A stretch of DNA of 64,000 nt from G963666705 sp963666705 (GTDB lineage Bacteria; Pseudomonadota; Alphaproteobacteria; CADEGL01), in assembly GCA_963666705.2 (NCBI GenBank), contig CAXXKO010000024.1:1-64000 (forward strand), in the 5' to 3' direction. Below, piece after piece: positions 25,879-36,398 of this stretch (within the stretch, counting starts at the first letter, position 1; each line of letters starts with the position of its first letter). The notes beneath the pieces are model-generated. The model was not told the DNA's origin. It saw nothing but the letters and a program-made list of their open reading frames with translations, and made no database searches. A program made the translations under genes and the position numbers.

Positions 25879-27954
25879 ATGTCACGCACAACCCCCCTCG
25901 ACCTCTACCGCAACATCGGCATCATGGCCCATATCGATGCCGGCAAGACCACCACGACCGAGCGTGTGCTCTACTACACCGGCCGCTCCTACAAGATCGG
26001 CGAGGTGCATGAGGGCACCGCCGTCATGGATTGGATGGAGCAAGAGCAAGAGCGGGGCATCACCATCACGTCGGCCGCGACGACGGCCGAGTGGAACGGG
26101 CACCGGATCAACATCATCGACACACCGGGCCACGTCGATTTCACCATCGAGGTGGAGCGGTCCCTGCGCGTGCTCGACGGCGCCGTCGCCGTGTTCGACA
26201 GCGTGGCGGGCGTTGAGCCCCAATCCGAGACGGTTTGGCGCCAGGCCGACAAGTATGGCGTGCCGCGCCTCTGTTTCGTCAACAAGATGGACCGGGTCGG
26301 TGCCGATTTCTTCCGCTGCGTCGACATGATCGAGGACCGCCTCGGGGCGGTCGCGCTCGTCACCCAGCTCCCCATCGGCTCGGAGGCTGATTTCCTCGGG
26401 GTCGTGGATCTGGTCAAGATGCAGGGCATCACCTGGAAGGACGAGGACCTCGGCGCCGAGTTCGTCGCCGGCGACATCCCGGCGGCGCTCGCCGGCGAGG
26501 CGGCCAAGTGGCGCAAGAAGCTGGTCGAGTCGGCGGTCGAGCTCGACGACAACGCGCTCGAATCATACCTCGGCGGCGAGGAGCCGGACGAGGCGACGCT
26601 CAGGGCCTGCATTCGCAAGGGCGCTGTCTCGGGCGTCTTCGTGCCCATCCTGTGTGGCTCGGCTTTCAAGAACAAGGGCGTGCAGCCGCTCCTCGACGCC
26701 ATCGTCGACTACCTGCCCTCGCCGGCCGAGGTGCCCCCCATCCGCGGCCTGGTGCCGGGCAAGGACGAGCCCGTGGAGCGCGCGAGCAAGGACGACGCGC
26801 CCTTCGCCGCCCTGGCCTTCAAGATCATGACCGACCCCTTCGTCGGCACCCTCACCTTCATCCGCGTCTATTCGGGCACGATCAAGACCGGGGATCAGGT
26901 GCTCAACGCCGTCAAGGACCGGCGCGAGCGTGTCGGGCGCATGCTGCTCATGCACGCGAATTCGCGCGAGGATGCAAAAGAGGCCCGTGCCGGCGACATC
27001 ATAGCGCTCGCGGGCCTCAAATCCGTCACCACCGGGGATACCTTGTGCGATCCCCGGAAGCCCGTGGTGCTCGAGCGCATGGAGTTCCCCGAGCCGGTCA
27101 TCGAAGTGGCGGTCGAGCCGCGCACCAAGGCCGACCAGGAGAAGATGTCACGGGCCCTCTCGCGGCTCGCGGCCGAGGACCCCTCCTTCCGCGTCTCGAG
27201 CGATCCCGAATCGGGCCAGACGGTGATCGCCGGCATGGGTGAGCTGCACCTCGACATCATCGTCGACCGCATGAAGCGCGAGTTCAAGGTCGACGCCAAT
27301 GTAGGCGCCCCTCAAGTGGCCTATCGCGAGACCATCAGCCGGACGTCCGAGTGCGACTACGTTCACAAGAAGCAGACGGGCGGGTCAGGCCAGTTCGCCC
27401 GCGTCAAGATCCGGTTCGAGCCGCTCGAGGCGGGCGCGGGCTTCGTCTTCGAGAACATGGTCGTCGGCGGCAACATACCGAAGGACTACATCCCCGGTGT
27501 CGCGAAGGGAATCGAGTCGGCGCGTGCCACGGGCGTCCTTGCGGGCTACCCCATGATCGACTTCAAGGCCACCCTGCTCGACGGCGCCTATCACGACGTG
27601 GATTCGAGCGTCATGGCGTTCGAGATCGCCGCGCGCGCCGCCTATCGCGAAGGCATGGAGAAGGCCGGCGTCAAGCTCCTCGAGCCCCTGATGCGGGTCG
27701 AGGTGGTGACGCCCGAGGGGCACATGGGCGACATCATCGGCGACCTGAACAGCCGGCGCGGACACGTCTCGGGCATGGACACGCGTGGCAACGCCCGAGT
27801 CATCACGGCCGACGTGCCGCTCGCGAACATGTTCGGCTACGTCAACACGTTGCGGTCCATGAGCCAGGGGCGCGCGACCTACACAATGCACTTCGACCAC
27901 TACGCGCCGGTACCACAGGCCGTGGCGGAAGAGGTCCGGGCGAAAATGGCCTGA
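25879..27954 (+). CDS. fusA: Elongation factor G
   Basis: This 691-residue GTPase drives translocation. Motifs are AHIDAGKTTTTER (G1), RGITITSA (G2 region), DTPGHVDFT (G3) and NKMDRVGAD (G4). Domains IV and V follow, with the signature GGSGQFARVKIRFEP and HMGDIIGDLNSRRGHV. It is the standard third gene of the str operon. Confidence 0.97.
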   Translation: MSRTTPLDLYRNIGIMAHIDAGKTTTTERVLYYTGRSYKIGEVHEGTAVMDWMEQEQERGITITSAATTAEWNGHRINIIDTPGHVDFTIEVERSLRVLDGAVAVFDSVAGVEPQSETVWRQADKYGVPRLCFVNKMDRVGADFFRCVDMIEDRLGAVALVTQLPIGSEADFLGVVDLVKMQGITWKDEDLGAEFVAGDIPAALAGEAAKWRKKLVESAVELDDNALESYLGGEEPDEATLRACIRKGAVSGVFVPILCGSAFKNKGVQPLLDAIVDYLPSPAEVPPIRGLVPGKDEPVERASKDDAPFAALAFKIMTDPFVGTLTFIRVYSGTIKTGDQVLNAVKDRRERVGRMLLMHANSREDAKEARAGDIIALAGLKSVTTGDTLCDPRKPVVLERMEFPEPVIEVAVEPRTKADQEKMSRALSRLAAEDPSFRVSSDPESGQTVIAGMGELHLDIIVDRMKREFKVDANVGAPQVAYRETISRTSECDYVHKKQTGGSGQFARVKIRFEPLEAGAGFVFENMVVGGNIPKDYIPGVAKGIESARATGVLAGYPMIDFKATLLDGAYHDVDSSVMAFEIAARAAYREGMEKAGVKLLEPLMRVEVVTPEGHMGDIIGDLNSRRGHVSGMDTRGNARVITADVPLANMFGYVNTLRSMSQGRATYTMHFDHYAPVPQAVAEEVRAKMA

Positions 27955-27996
27955 CGGGCATCGGGCTCGTCGGTGGGATTACGAGGATAAGAGGCC

Positions 27997-29187
<1,191 letters not shown>

Positions 29188-29228
29188 CGGCGAACCGCAA
29201 GGCGCGAGAGGATCGAACGGGTAACAAG

Positions 29229-29543
<315 letters not shown>

Positions 29544-29567
29544 CGCCGGGGCCGGGGAAGAAGAGCC

Positions 29568-30335
29568 ATGCGAACCGGATTGATCGCGCGCAAGCTCGGC
29601 ATGTCCCGTGTCTTCACGGACGACGGCGACCACGTGCCGGTCACCGTGCTCGCGGTCGACAATTGCCAGGTGGTGTCGACCCGGACGCCCGATCGAGACG
29701 GCTATTGCGCGGTACAGCTCGGCGCCGGCAGTGCCAAGCCCAAGAACGTGACCAAGCCCCTGCGCGAGCATTACGCCAAGGCCAAGGTCGAGCCCAAGGC
29801 CAAGTTGGTCGAGTTCCGCGTGAGCGAGGATGCCCTCCTCGAGGTGGGGGCGGAGATTACCGCCGGCCACTTCGTCGCCGGCCAGTTTGTGGACGTGACC
29901 GGGACCACCATCGGCAAGGGCTTCGCGGGCGCCATGAAGCGACATCATTTCCACGGCTTGCGCGCTTCCCACGGTGTCTCGGTCAGCCACCGTAGCCATG
30001 GCTCGACTGGCAACAGCCAGGATCCGGGGAGGGTCTGGAAGGGCAAGAAGATGGCGGGGCACATGGGTGCTGCGCGCCGCACCACCCAGAACCTGCGGAT
30101 TGTCGAAGCGGACGTCGAGCGGGGCCTGATCCTGGTGCGGGGTGCGGTACCGGGCTCGAAGGGCGGCTTCGTGCTGGTGCGGGACGCGGTCAAGCGCACG
30201 CGGCCGGAGGATGCGCCCTACCCCGCCGGGCTGCGCGGCGCCGGTGCTGCCGAAGAGCCCGAGGCTTCCGAAGCGCCCGATACTCCCGAGGTCGAGGAAG
30301 GCGGCGCCGCCGCGGCGCCGGAGAAGGCGGACTGA
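29568..30335 (+). CDS. rplC: Ribosomal protein L3 with acidic C-terminal tail
   Basis: This L3 has 255 residues, longer than the usual about 210. The core starts MRTGLIARKLGMSRVFTDDG and has SHGVSVSHRSHGSTGNSQDP, which includes the glutamine methylation region, and MAGHMGAARRTTQN. After about residue 217 a tail rich in Ala, Glu and Pro follows (EEPEASEAPDTPEVEEGG and on). Some alphaproteobacterial L3 proteins carry such tails. Its last base overlaps the rplD start. Confidence 0.96.
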   Translation: MRTGLIARKLGMSRVFTDDGDHVPVTVLAVDNCQVVSTRTPDRDGYCAVQLGAGSAKPKNVTKPLREHYAKAKVEPKAKLVEFRVSEDALLEVGAEITAGHFVAGQFVDVTGTTIGKGFAGAMKRHHFHGLRASHGVSVSHRSHGSTGNSQDPGRVWKGKKMAGHMGAARRTTQNLRIVEADVERGLILVRGAVPGSKGGFVLVRDAVKRTRPEDAPYPAGLRGAGAAEEPEASEAPDTPEVEEGGAAAAPEKAD

Positions 30336-30961
30336 TGGCTATCAAGATCAAGGTCGTCGACCTCGACAACAAGGCCAGCGGCCATATAGACCTCACCGAG
30401 GAGGTCTTCGGCGTCGAGGTGCGCAAGGACATCATGAGCCGCGTCGTCAACTGGCAGCTCGCGAAGCGCCGCGCCGGCACCCACAAGACAAAGGGCGTGA
30501 GCGAGATCAGGGGCACGACGGCCAAGCCTTGGCGCCAGAAGGGCCTGGGCCGTGCCCGCGCCGGCACCCTGCGCGCCTCCCAGTTCCGCGGCGGCGCGAC
30601 CACCTTCGGCCCGGTGGTGCGCGATCATGGCTATAGCCTCAACAAGAAGGTGCGCAAGCTCGGCCTCAAATGCGCGCTTTCCGCCAAGCGGGCGACGGGC
30701 AAGCTGGTGGTGATCGACGCCGCCAAGCTCGACGAGCCCAAGACGCGGACGCTGGTCAAGCGCCTCGATGCATTCGGCTGGGGCAGCACGCTGATCATCG
30801 ACGGGCCCGAGCTCGATCCGAACTTCTCACGCGCCGCGGCCAACGTCCCCGGGCTCGACCTGCTGCCGCAGCAGGGCGCGAACGTGTACGATATCCTGCG
30901 GCGCGACACGCTGGTGCTGACCCGCGCGGCGGTGCAGAACCTCGAGGCGAGGCTGCGATGA
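30335..30961 (+). CDS. rplD: Ribosomal protein L4
   Basis: This 208-residue L4 has the exit-tunnel loop segment GTHKTKGVSEIRGTTAKPWR and the conserved GRARAGTLRASQFRGGAT. In E. coli L4 represses the S10 operon; whether it does so here is unknown. The stop overlaps the rplW ATG as ATGA. Confidence 0.96.
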   Translation: MAIKIKVVDLDNKASGHIDLTEEVFGVEVRKDIMSRVVNWQLAKRRAGTHKTKGVSEIRGTTAKPWRQKGLGRARAGTLRASQFRGGATTFGPVVRDHGYSLNKKVRKLGLKCALSAKRATGKLVVIDAAKLDEPKTRTLVKRLDAFGWGSTLIIDGPELDPNFSRAAANVPGLDLLPQQGANVYDILRRDTLVLTRAAVQNLEARLR

Positions 30962-31281
30962 GCTGGCGCTATCATAAGACGGTCAAGCTTGGCGTCGATC
31001 GGCTGCACGAGATCATCCGGGCGCCCGTCATCACCGAGAAATCGACCCTGGGCTCCGAGCACGGCCAGGTCACTTTCCGCGTGGCCATGGACGCGACCAA
31101 GCCCGAGATCAAGGCCGCCGTCGAAGGGCTCTTCGGGGTCAAAGTCACGGCCGTCAATACCCTGCGCCAAAAGGGCAAGGTCAAGCGCTTCCGGGGCCGG
31201 CCGGGCCGACGGGCCGACACCAAGAAAGCGATCGTCACCCTCGCAGAGGGCCAGTCGGTCGATGTGACGACGGGGATTTAG
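30958..31281 (+). CDS. rplW: Ribosomal protein L23
   Basis: This 107-residue L23 begins MSWRYHKTVKLGVDRLHEII at the ATG overlapping the rplD stop. It has RAPVITEKSTLGSEHGQVTF, the VKVTAVNTLRQKGKVKRFRG loop and TLAEGQSVDVT. L23 sits at the tunnel exit and docks trigger factor and SRP. A longer in-frame reading inside rplD is rejected. Confidence 0.95.
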   Translation: MSWRYHKTVKLGVDRLHEIIRAPVITEKSTLGSEHGQVTFRVAMDATKPEIKAAVEGLFGVKVTAVNTLRQKGKVKRFRGRPGRRADTKKAIVTLAEGQSVDVTTGI

Positions 31282-31284
31282 GGC

Positions 31285-32115
31285 ATGGCACTCAAATCCT
31301 ACAAGCCCGTCACATCCTCGCGCCGCGGCCTCGTGCTGGTCGACCGGTCCGAGCTGTGGAAGGGCGATCCGGTCAAGAAGCTGACCGAGGGGCTGACCAA
31401 GAAGGGCGGGCGCAACAACCACGGCCGCATCACGGCGCGACGCATTGGCGGCGGGCACAAGCGCCGCTACCGCATCGTCGACTTCAAGCGCCGCAAGCGC
31501 GACATGCCGGCGACGGTCGAGCGGCTCGAGTACGATCCCAATCGCACGGCCTTCATCGCCCTCATCAAATACGACGATGGTGAGCTGAGTTATATCCTCG
31601 CCCCGCAACGCCTCGCACCGGGCGACAAGGTGATTTCGGCCGGCACCGCCGACGTGAAGCCCGGCAATGCCATGCCGCTGCGCGGCATGCCGGTGGGCAC
31701 CATCGTCCACAACGTCGAGATGAAGCCCGGCAAGGGCGGCCAGATCGCCCGCTCGGCCGGCACCTACGCGCAACTCGTGGGCCGGGAGGCGGGCTATGCC
31801 ATGCTGCGCCTCAACTCGGGCGAGATGCGCAGGGTCCTCGGGGAGTGCATGGCCACCATTGGGGCCGTGTCCAACCCCGACCAGAAGAACATCAAGCTCG
31901 CCAAGGCGGGCCGCAAGCGCTGGCTCGGCAAGCGCCCCTCGGTCCGCGGCGTGGCGATGAATCCTGTCGATCATCCCCATGGCGGTGGCGAGGGCCGCAC
32001 TTCGGGCGGGCGCCACCCGGTCACGCCTTGGGGCAAGTCCACCAAGGGCAGACGCACGCGTAAGAGGAAGAATCCATCGGATCGCCTCATCGTGCGCCGG
32101 CGTCACAAGCGCTAG
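31285..32115 (+). CDS. rplB: Ribosomal protein L2
   Basis: This 276-residue L2 begins MALKSYKPVTSSRRGLVLVD. It has GGGHKRRYRIVDFKRRK and the peptidyl-transferase-associated GVAMNPVDHPHGGGEGRTSG with the conserved His. It binds domain IV of 23S rRNA. It lies three bases after rplW. Confidence 0.97.
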   Translation: MALKSYKPVTSSRRGLVLVDRSELWKGDPVKKLTEGLTKKGGRNNHGRITARRIGGGHKRRYRIVDFKRRKRDMPATVERLEYDPNRTAFIALIKYDDGELSYILAPQRLAPGDKVISAGTADVKPGNAMPLRGMPVGTIVHNVEMKPGKGGQIARSAGTYAQLVGREAGYAMLRLNSGEMRRVLGECMATIGAVSNPDQKNIKLAKAGRKRWLGKRPSVRGVAMNPVDHPHGGGEGRTSGGRHPVTPWGKSTKGRRTRKRKNPSDRLIVRRRHKR

Positions 32116-32126
32116 GGAGTAGGGAC

Positions 32127-32405
32127 GTGTCGCGTTCGGTTTGGAAAGGTCCATTCGTTGACGGCTATATGCTCAAGAAGGCGCAGAAAGTGCGCGATTC
32201 TGGGCGCAACGAGGTGATTAAGACATGGTCGCGCCGCTCGACCATCCTGCCCCAGTTCGTTGGCCTCACCTTCGGCGTATACAATGGCCGCAAATTCATC
32301 CCCGTTATGGTGACCGAGAACATGGTCGGCCATAAGTTCGGCGAGTTCTCGCCGACGCGCACCTTCCTCGGCCATGCGGCCGACCGCCGGGCGCGGAGGG
32401 GCTGA
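32127..32405 (+). CDS. rpsS: Ribosomal protein S19
   Basis: This 92-residue S19 starts at GTG 32127 (SRSVWKGPFVDGYML follows). It contains IKTWSRRSTILPQFVGLTF and MVGHKFGEFSPTRTFLGH. It forms the head contact with S13. The GTG is preceded by GGAGTAGGG. Confidence 0.96.
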   Translation: MSRSVWKGPFVDGYMLKKAQKVRDSGRNEVIKTWSRRSTILPQFVGLTFGVYNGRKFIPVMVTENMVGHKFGEFSPTRTFLGHAADRRARRG

Positions 32406-32407
32406 TC

Positions 32408-32788
32408 GTGGGCAAGCTCAAGCCCCCGCGCCGGCTGGCGGATACCGAGGCGAAGGCTGTGGCCCATTCGCTGCGCGTGAGCCCACAGAAGCTCAATCTG
32501 ATGGCCGGCCTCATCCGCGGCAAGGACGTCTCGGCGGCGGTCGCGGACCTCACTTTCTCCAAGCGGCGCATCGCGGGCGAGGTGCGCAAGGTCGTCGAAT
32601 CGGCCATCGCCAATGCCGAGAACAACCACCAGCTCGACGTCGACCGGCTCTATGTAGCGGAGGCCAGCGTCGGCCGGGGCCTCGTCATGAAGCGCTTCCG
32701 GGCGCGGGCGCGGGGCCGGGTGGGGCGGATCCGCAAGCCGTTCAGCAACCTGACCGTAATCGTGCGGGAACGCGAGGAGACTGCCTGA
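32408..32788 (+). CDS. rplV: Ribosomal protein L22
   Basis: This 126-residue L22 starts at GTG 32408. It has HSLRVSPQKLNLMAGLIRGK, the tunnel loop RARARGRVGRIRKPFSNLTV and the ending VIVREREETA. The start lies two bases after the rpsS stop and the TGA overlaps the rpsC ATG by one base. Confidence 0.95.
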   Translation: MGKLKPPRRLADTEAKAVAHSLRVSPQKLNLMAGLIRGKDVSAAVADLTFSKRRIAGEVRKVVESAIANAENNHQLDVDRLYVAEASVGRGLVMKRFRARARGRVGRIRKPFSNLTVIVREREETA

Positions 32789-33465
32789 TGGGTCATAAGG
32801 TCAATCCGATCGGACTCAGGCTTGGCATCAACCGGACCTGGGATTCGCGTTGGTATGCGGACAAGGGTTACGCCGACATGCTGCACGAGGACCTGCGCCT
32901 GCGCGCTTTCCTGACCACCCGCCTCGCGCAGGCCGGGGTCAGCCGCGTGGTCATCGAGCGCCCCGCCAAGCGGGCCCGCATAACCATCCACACGGCGCGC
33001 CCGGGCGTGGTCATCGGCAAGAAAGGCGCCGACATCGAGAAGCTGCGCGCCGACCTCAACCGCGAGACGGGCGGCGACGTCCACCTCAACATCGTGGAGA
33101 TCCGCAAGCCCGAGCTCGACGCCACCCTGGTGGCCGACAACATCGCCCAGCAGCTCATGCGCCGGGTGGCGTTCCGGCGCGCCATGAAGCGCTCGGTCCA
33201 GTCGGCCATGCGCCTTGGGGCCGAGGGCATCCGCATCCATTGCGCCGGCCGCCTGGGCGGGGCCGAGATCGCGCGCGCCGAGTGGTACCGCGAGGGCCGC
33301 GTGCCGCTCCACACCATGCGCGCCGACATCGATTACGGCACGGCGACGGCCAAGACGACCTACGGCACCTGCGGCGTGAAGGTGTGGATCTTCAAGGGTG
33401 AGATCATGGCCCACGACCCCATGGCGCAGGACAAGCGCCTCGCCGAGCAGCAGCCCGCGCGCTGA
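32788..33465 (+). CDS. rpsC: Ribosomal protein S3
   Basis: This 225-residue S3 starts MGHKVNPIGLRLGINRTWDS. Its KH domain has RPGVVIGKKGADIEKLRADL, and the C-terminal domain has GRLGGAEIARAEWYREGRVP and YGTCGVKVWIFKGE. It lines the mRNA entry channel. An upstream in-frame extension overlaps rplV and is rejected. Confidence 0.96.
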   Translation: MGHKVNPIGLRLGINRTWDSRWYADKGYADMLHEDLRLRAFLTTRLAQAGVSRVVIERPAKRARITIHTARPGVVIGKKGADIEKLRADLNRETGGDVHLNIVEIRKPELDATLVADNIAQQLMRRVAFRRAMKRSVQSAMRLGAEGIRIHCAGRLGGAEIARAEWYREGRVPLHTMRADIDYGTATAKTTYGTCGVKVWIFKGEIMAHDPMAQDKRLAEQQPAR

Positions 33466-33486
33466 TCGAGATCGGGGAGTAGAACC

Positions 33487-33906
33487 ATGCTTCAGCCCAA
33501 GCGGACCAAGTACCGCAAGCAGCACAAGGGCCGCATCCACGGCCTCGCGTGGCGCGGCAGCCAGCTCAACTTCGGCTCCTACGGCCTGAAGGCCATGGCC
33601 TCGGCGCGCGTGACCGCGCGCCAGATCGAGGCCGCGCGTCGTGCCGCGACGCGCCACATGAAGCGCGCCGGCCGGGTCTGGATCCGTATCTTTCCCGACG
33701 TGCCCGTGAGCTCGAAACCGGCCGAGGTGCGCATGGGCAGCGGCAAGGGCACGCCCGAGTTCTGGGTCGCCCGGGTCAAGCCGGGGCGGATCATGTTCGA
33801 GATCGACGGCGTGCCGCACGACGTTGCCAAGCGCGCGCTCGAGCTGGCATCGGCCAAGCTGCCGCTGCAGGTGCGCTTCGTGACCCGGCTCGCGGACGGA
33901 GGCTAG
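33487..33906 (+). CDS. rplP: Ribosomal protein L16
   Basis: This 139-residue L16 begins MLQPKRTKYRKQHKGRIHGL. It has the basic RRAATRHMKRAGRVWIRIFP helix and GSGKGTPEFWVARVKPGRIM. It contacts the A-site tRNA elbow. The ribosome site GGGGAGTAGAACC precedes the ATG. Confidence 0.96.
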   Translation: MLQPKRTKYRKQHKGRIHGLAWRGSQLNFGSYGLKAMASARVTARQIEAARRAATRHMKRAGRVWIRIFPDVPVSSKPAEVRMGSGKGTPEFWVARVKPGRIMFEIDGVPHDVAKRALELASAKLPLQVRFVTRLADGG

Positions 33907-33915
33907 TGCGCTGCC

Positions 33916-34119
33916 ATGAAGGTTGAGGATATTCGGGCGATGACGCCGGACGAGCTGACCGACAAGATGAAGGATCTGCGCAAGGAGGCGTTCAACTTGC
34001 GCTTCCAGAAGGCGAGCGGTCAGCTCGAGAATACGTCGCGCGTGCGCCAGGTTCGACGCGACATCGCGCGGGTGAAGACTGTGATGGCCGATAAAGGCCG
34101 TGGGCTAGGAGGACGCTAA
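33916..34119 (+). CDS. rpmC: Ribosomal protein L29
   Basis: This 67-residue protein is two long helices: MKVEDIRAMTPDELTDKMKD and the signature FNLRFQKASGQLENTSRVRQ. It lies near the tunnel exit beside L23. Its TAA overlaps the rpsQ ATG as TAATG. Confidence 0.95.
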   Translation: MKVEDIRAMTPDELTDKMKDLRKEAFNLRFQKASGQLENTSRVRQVRRDIARVKTVMADKGRGLGGR

Positions 34120-34376
34120 TGCCGCGACGGGTCATGCTTGGCAAGGTGGTGAGCGACAAGGCCGAAAAAACGGTTACGGTGCTCGTCGACCGGCGTTTCA
34201 AGCATCCGCTCTATAAGAAGTACATCGTGCGCTCGAAGAAATTCCTCGCCCACGACGAGGACAACAGCCGCAAGGTCGGCGACCGGGTTCGCATTCGCGA
34301 GTGCCGCCCGCTGTCCAAGCGCAAGTGCTGGGAAGTCATCGGCGACGAAGGCGCCGATGCCGCGCAGTCGGCCTAG
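34119..34376 (+). CDS. rpsQ: Ribosomal protein S17
   Basis: This 85-residue S17 has VVSDKAEKTVTVLVDRRFKH and GDRVRIRECRPLSKRKCWEV. It is a primary 16S-binding OB-fold protein. The start overlaps the rpmC stop. Confidence 0.95.
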   Translation: MPRRVMLGKVVSDKAEKTVTVLVDRRFKHPLYKKYIVRSKKFLAHDEDNSRKVGDRVRIRECRPLSKRKCWEVIGDEGADAAQSA

Positions 34377-34391
34377 GCGAGGGGCAGAGTC

Positions 34392-34760
34392 ATGATTCAG
34401 TCCGAGACCAGTCTGGACGTCGCCGACAATTCGGGCGCCCGCCGGGTGCAGTGCATCAAGGTGCTCGGCGGGTCCAAGCGCAAGTACGCCTCCGTGGGCG
34501 ACATCATCGTGGTGACGGTCAAGGAGGCGATCCCGCGCGGCCGCGTGCGCAAGGGCGACATCCACCGCGCCGTCGTCGTGCGCACGGCCAAGGAAATTCG
34601 ACGCCCCGACGGCAGCGCCATCCGCTTCGACCGGAATGCGGCCGTGTTGCTGAGCCCCCAGAACGAGCCCATCGGAACGCGCATTTTCGGCCCCGTGACG
34701 CGTGAGCTGCGGGCCAAGGCGTTCATGAAGATCGTCTCGTTGGCACCCGAGGTTTTGTGA
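34392..34760 (+). CDS. rplN: Ribosomal protein L14
   Basis: This 122-residue L14 starts MIQSETSLDVADNSGARRVQ. It has DIIVVTVKEAIPRGRVRKGD, with FDRNAAVLLSPQNEPIGTRI near the end. It sits at the subunit interface where RsfS binds. It lies between rpsQ and rplX with short gaps. Confidence 0.96.
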   Translation: MIQSETSLDVADNSGARRVQCIKVLGGSKRKYASVGDIIVVTVKEAIPRGRVRKGDIHRAVVVRTAKEIRRPDGSAIRFDRNAAVLLSPQNEPIGTRIFGPVTRELRAKAFMKIVSLAPEVL

Positions 34761-34770
34761 GCGCACCGGC

Positions 34771-35094
34771 ATGGCGAACAAAATGAAGATCCGCAAGGGC
34801 GACCAGGTCACCGTGATCACCGGCAAGGATACCGGCAAGACGGGCGAGATCCTGCGCGTCATTCCGGCAAAGCGGCGGGTCATCGTGCAGGGCGTCAACA
34901 TGATCAAGCGGCACACGCGCCCCGCCGCGGGCAACCCGGGCGGGATCATCGAGAGGGAGGCATCGATCCACGCGTCGAACGTGTCCCTCCTCGACCCCAA
35001 GGAAAACACGCCAACCCGTGTCGGGTACAAGCTACTGGAAGACGGCCGCAAGGTGCGCTTCGCCAAGCGCTCCGGTGAGATCATCGATCGTTAG
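34771..35094 (+). CDS. rplX: Ribosomal protein L24
   Basis: This 107-residue KOW protein has IRKGDQVTVITGKDTGKTGE, VQGVNMIKRHTRP and GGIIEREASIHASNVSLLDP. It is an assembly initiator for 50S. The gene is ten bases before rplE. Confidence 0.96.
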   Translation: MANKMKIRKGDQVTVITGKDTGKTGEILRVIPAKRRVIVQGVNMIKRHTRPAAGNPGGIIEREASIHASNVSLLDPKENTPTRVGYKLLEDGRKVRFAKRSGEIIDR

Positions 35095-35104
35095 GAGAGC
35101 GTCG

Positions 35105-35647
35105 ATGGCAACCAGAATGCAAGAGCACTACCAGGCGGTCGTCAAGCCGCAGCTCATGGAATCGTTCGGCTACAAGAACCATATGCAGGTGCCGCGCCTC
35201 GAGAAGATCGTGGTCAATATGGGCGTGGGCGAGGCGGTCGCGGATACGAAGAAGGTCGACAAGGCGGCGGAGGAGCTGGCGCTCATCACCGGTCAGAAGG
35301 CGCTCGTGATCAAGTCCAAGCGGGCCGTTTCCGCCTTCAAGCTGCGCTACGGCATGAAGGTGGGCTGCAAGGTCACGCTGAGGCGCGAGCACATGTACGA
35401 GTTCCTCGACCGCCTGGTGACCGTCGCCCTGCCGCGCGTGCGCGACTTCCGCGGCCTCTCGACCGCGAGTTTCGATGGCCGGGGCAACTTCGCCATGGGC
35501 TTGAAGGAGCAAATCGTATTCCCCGAGATTGAATACGACAAGGTGGACGAGATCCGAGGGATGGACGTAATCATCGTGACCACGGCGCGGACCAACGAAG
35601 AGGGGCTGGCACTCCTGCGTGGCTTCAATATGCCGTTCGCCGCCTGA
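35105..35647 (+). CDS. rplE: Ribosomal protein L5
   Basis: This 180-residue L5 starts MATRMQEHYQAVVKPQLMES at 35105. It contains PRLEKIVVNMGVGEAVADTK and the P-site contact region RDFRGLSTASFDGRGNFAMG. It binds 5S rRNA. An earlier in-frame start at 35018 lies inside rplX and is rejected. Confidence 0.95.
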   Translation: MATRMQEHYQAVVKPQLMESFGYKNHMQVPRLEKIVVNMGVGEAVADTKKVDKAAEELALITGQKALVIKSKRAVSAFKLRYGMKVGCKVTLRREHMYEFLDRLVTVALPRVRDFRGLSTASFDGRGNFAMGLKEQIVFPEIEYDKVDEIRGMDVIIVTTARTNEEGLALLRGFNMPFAA

Positions 35648-35672
35648 AACGAGAACCGGAGGTCGAGGATTT

Positions 35673-35978
35673 ATGGCGAAGAAGAGCCTTATAGAGCGCA
35701 ATACCAAGCGCCGGCGGCTGGCGGCTCGGTACGCGGACAGGCGCGCGGCGCTCAAAGTGGCGGCGAACGACCGCTCCCTGCCGCCCGAGGAGCGGTTCGA
35801 CGCGCGCCTCAAGCTCGCGAAGATGCCGCGCAACGGTGCCCCAGTGCGTATCCGCAACTTGTGCGAGCTGAGCGGCCGGCCGCGCGCCAATTACCGCAAG
35901 TTCCGCATCTCGCGCATCGCCCTGCGCGAGCTGGCCCTCAAGGGCCAGATTCCGGGCATGGTCAAGGCGAGCTGGTAG
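35673..35978 (+). CDS. rpsN: Ribosomal protein S14 (zinc-free form)
   Basis: This 101-residue S14 starts MAKKSLIERNTKRRRLAARY at 35673. The region NLCELSGRPRANYRKF has only one cysteine, so it is the long zinc-free C-minus type. The end IPGMVKASW is canonical. The ATG at 35619 inside rplE is not the start. Confidence 0.95.
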   Translation: MAKKSLIERNTKRRRLAARYADRRAALKVAANDRSLPPEERFDARLKLAKMPRNGAPVRIRNLCELSGRPRANYRKFRISRIALRELALKGQIPGMVKASW

Positions 35979-35990
35979 GAGGCGACGGCC

Positions 35991-36389
35991 ATGACTATGA
36001 GCGATCCGGTCGGTGATATGCTGACCCGCATTCGCAACGGCCAAGGCGCGCACAAGGCGAGCGTTGTCTCGCCCCAGTCCCAGATGCGTGAGAATGTGCT
36101 CGGGGTGTTGAAGCGCGAGGGCTACATACGGGATTATGCGAGCCACGAGTTGCGCAAGGGCGTCTCGGAAATCAGAATCGAGCTCAAGTACCATCAGGGC
36201 GCGCCAGCCATCAAGGAGATCTCCCGGGTCTCCAAGCCTGGCCGGCGGGTCTATTCGAAAATCAAGGACCTGCCCCGTGTCTATGGCGGGCTCGGTATCG
36301 CCATCCTGTCGACTCCCCAGGGCCTTCTCTCCGACTCCGAGGCGCGCGCCGCCAACGTGGGTGGAGAGGTCATCTGTCGCGTGTTTTAG
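35991..36389 (+). CDS. rpsH: Ribosomal protein S8
   Basis: This 132-residue S8 starts MTMSDPVGDMLTRIRNGQGA; a second ATG two codons later is also possible. The C-terminal signature GGLGIAILSTPQGLLSDSEA is intact. It binds the central domain of 16S rRNA and, in E. coli, represses the spc operon. AGGAGG lies upstream. Confidence 0.96.
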   Translation: MTMSDPVGDMLTRIRNGQGAHKASVVSPQSQMRENVLGVLKREGYIRDYASHELRKGVSEIRIELKYHQGAPAIKEISRVSKPGRRVYSKIKDLPRVYGGLGIAILSTPQGLLSDSEARAANVGGEVICRVF

Positions 36390-36398
36390 GAGGACGAC

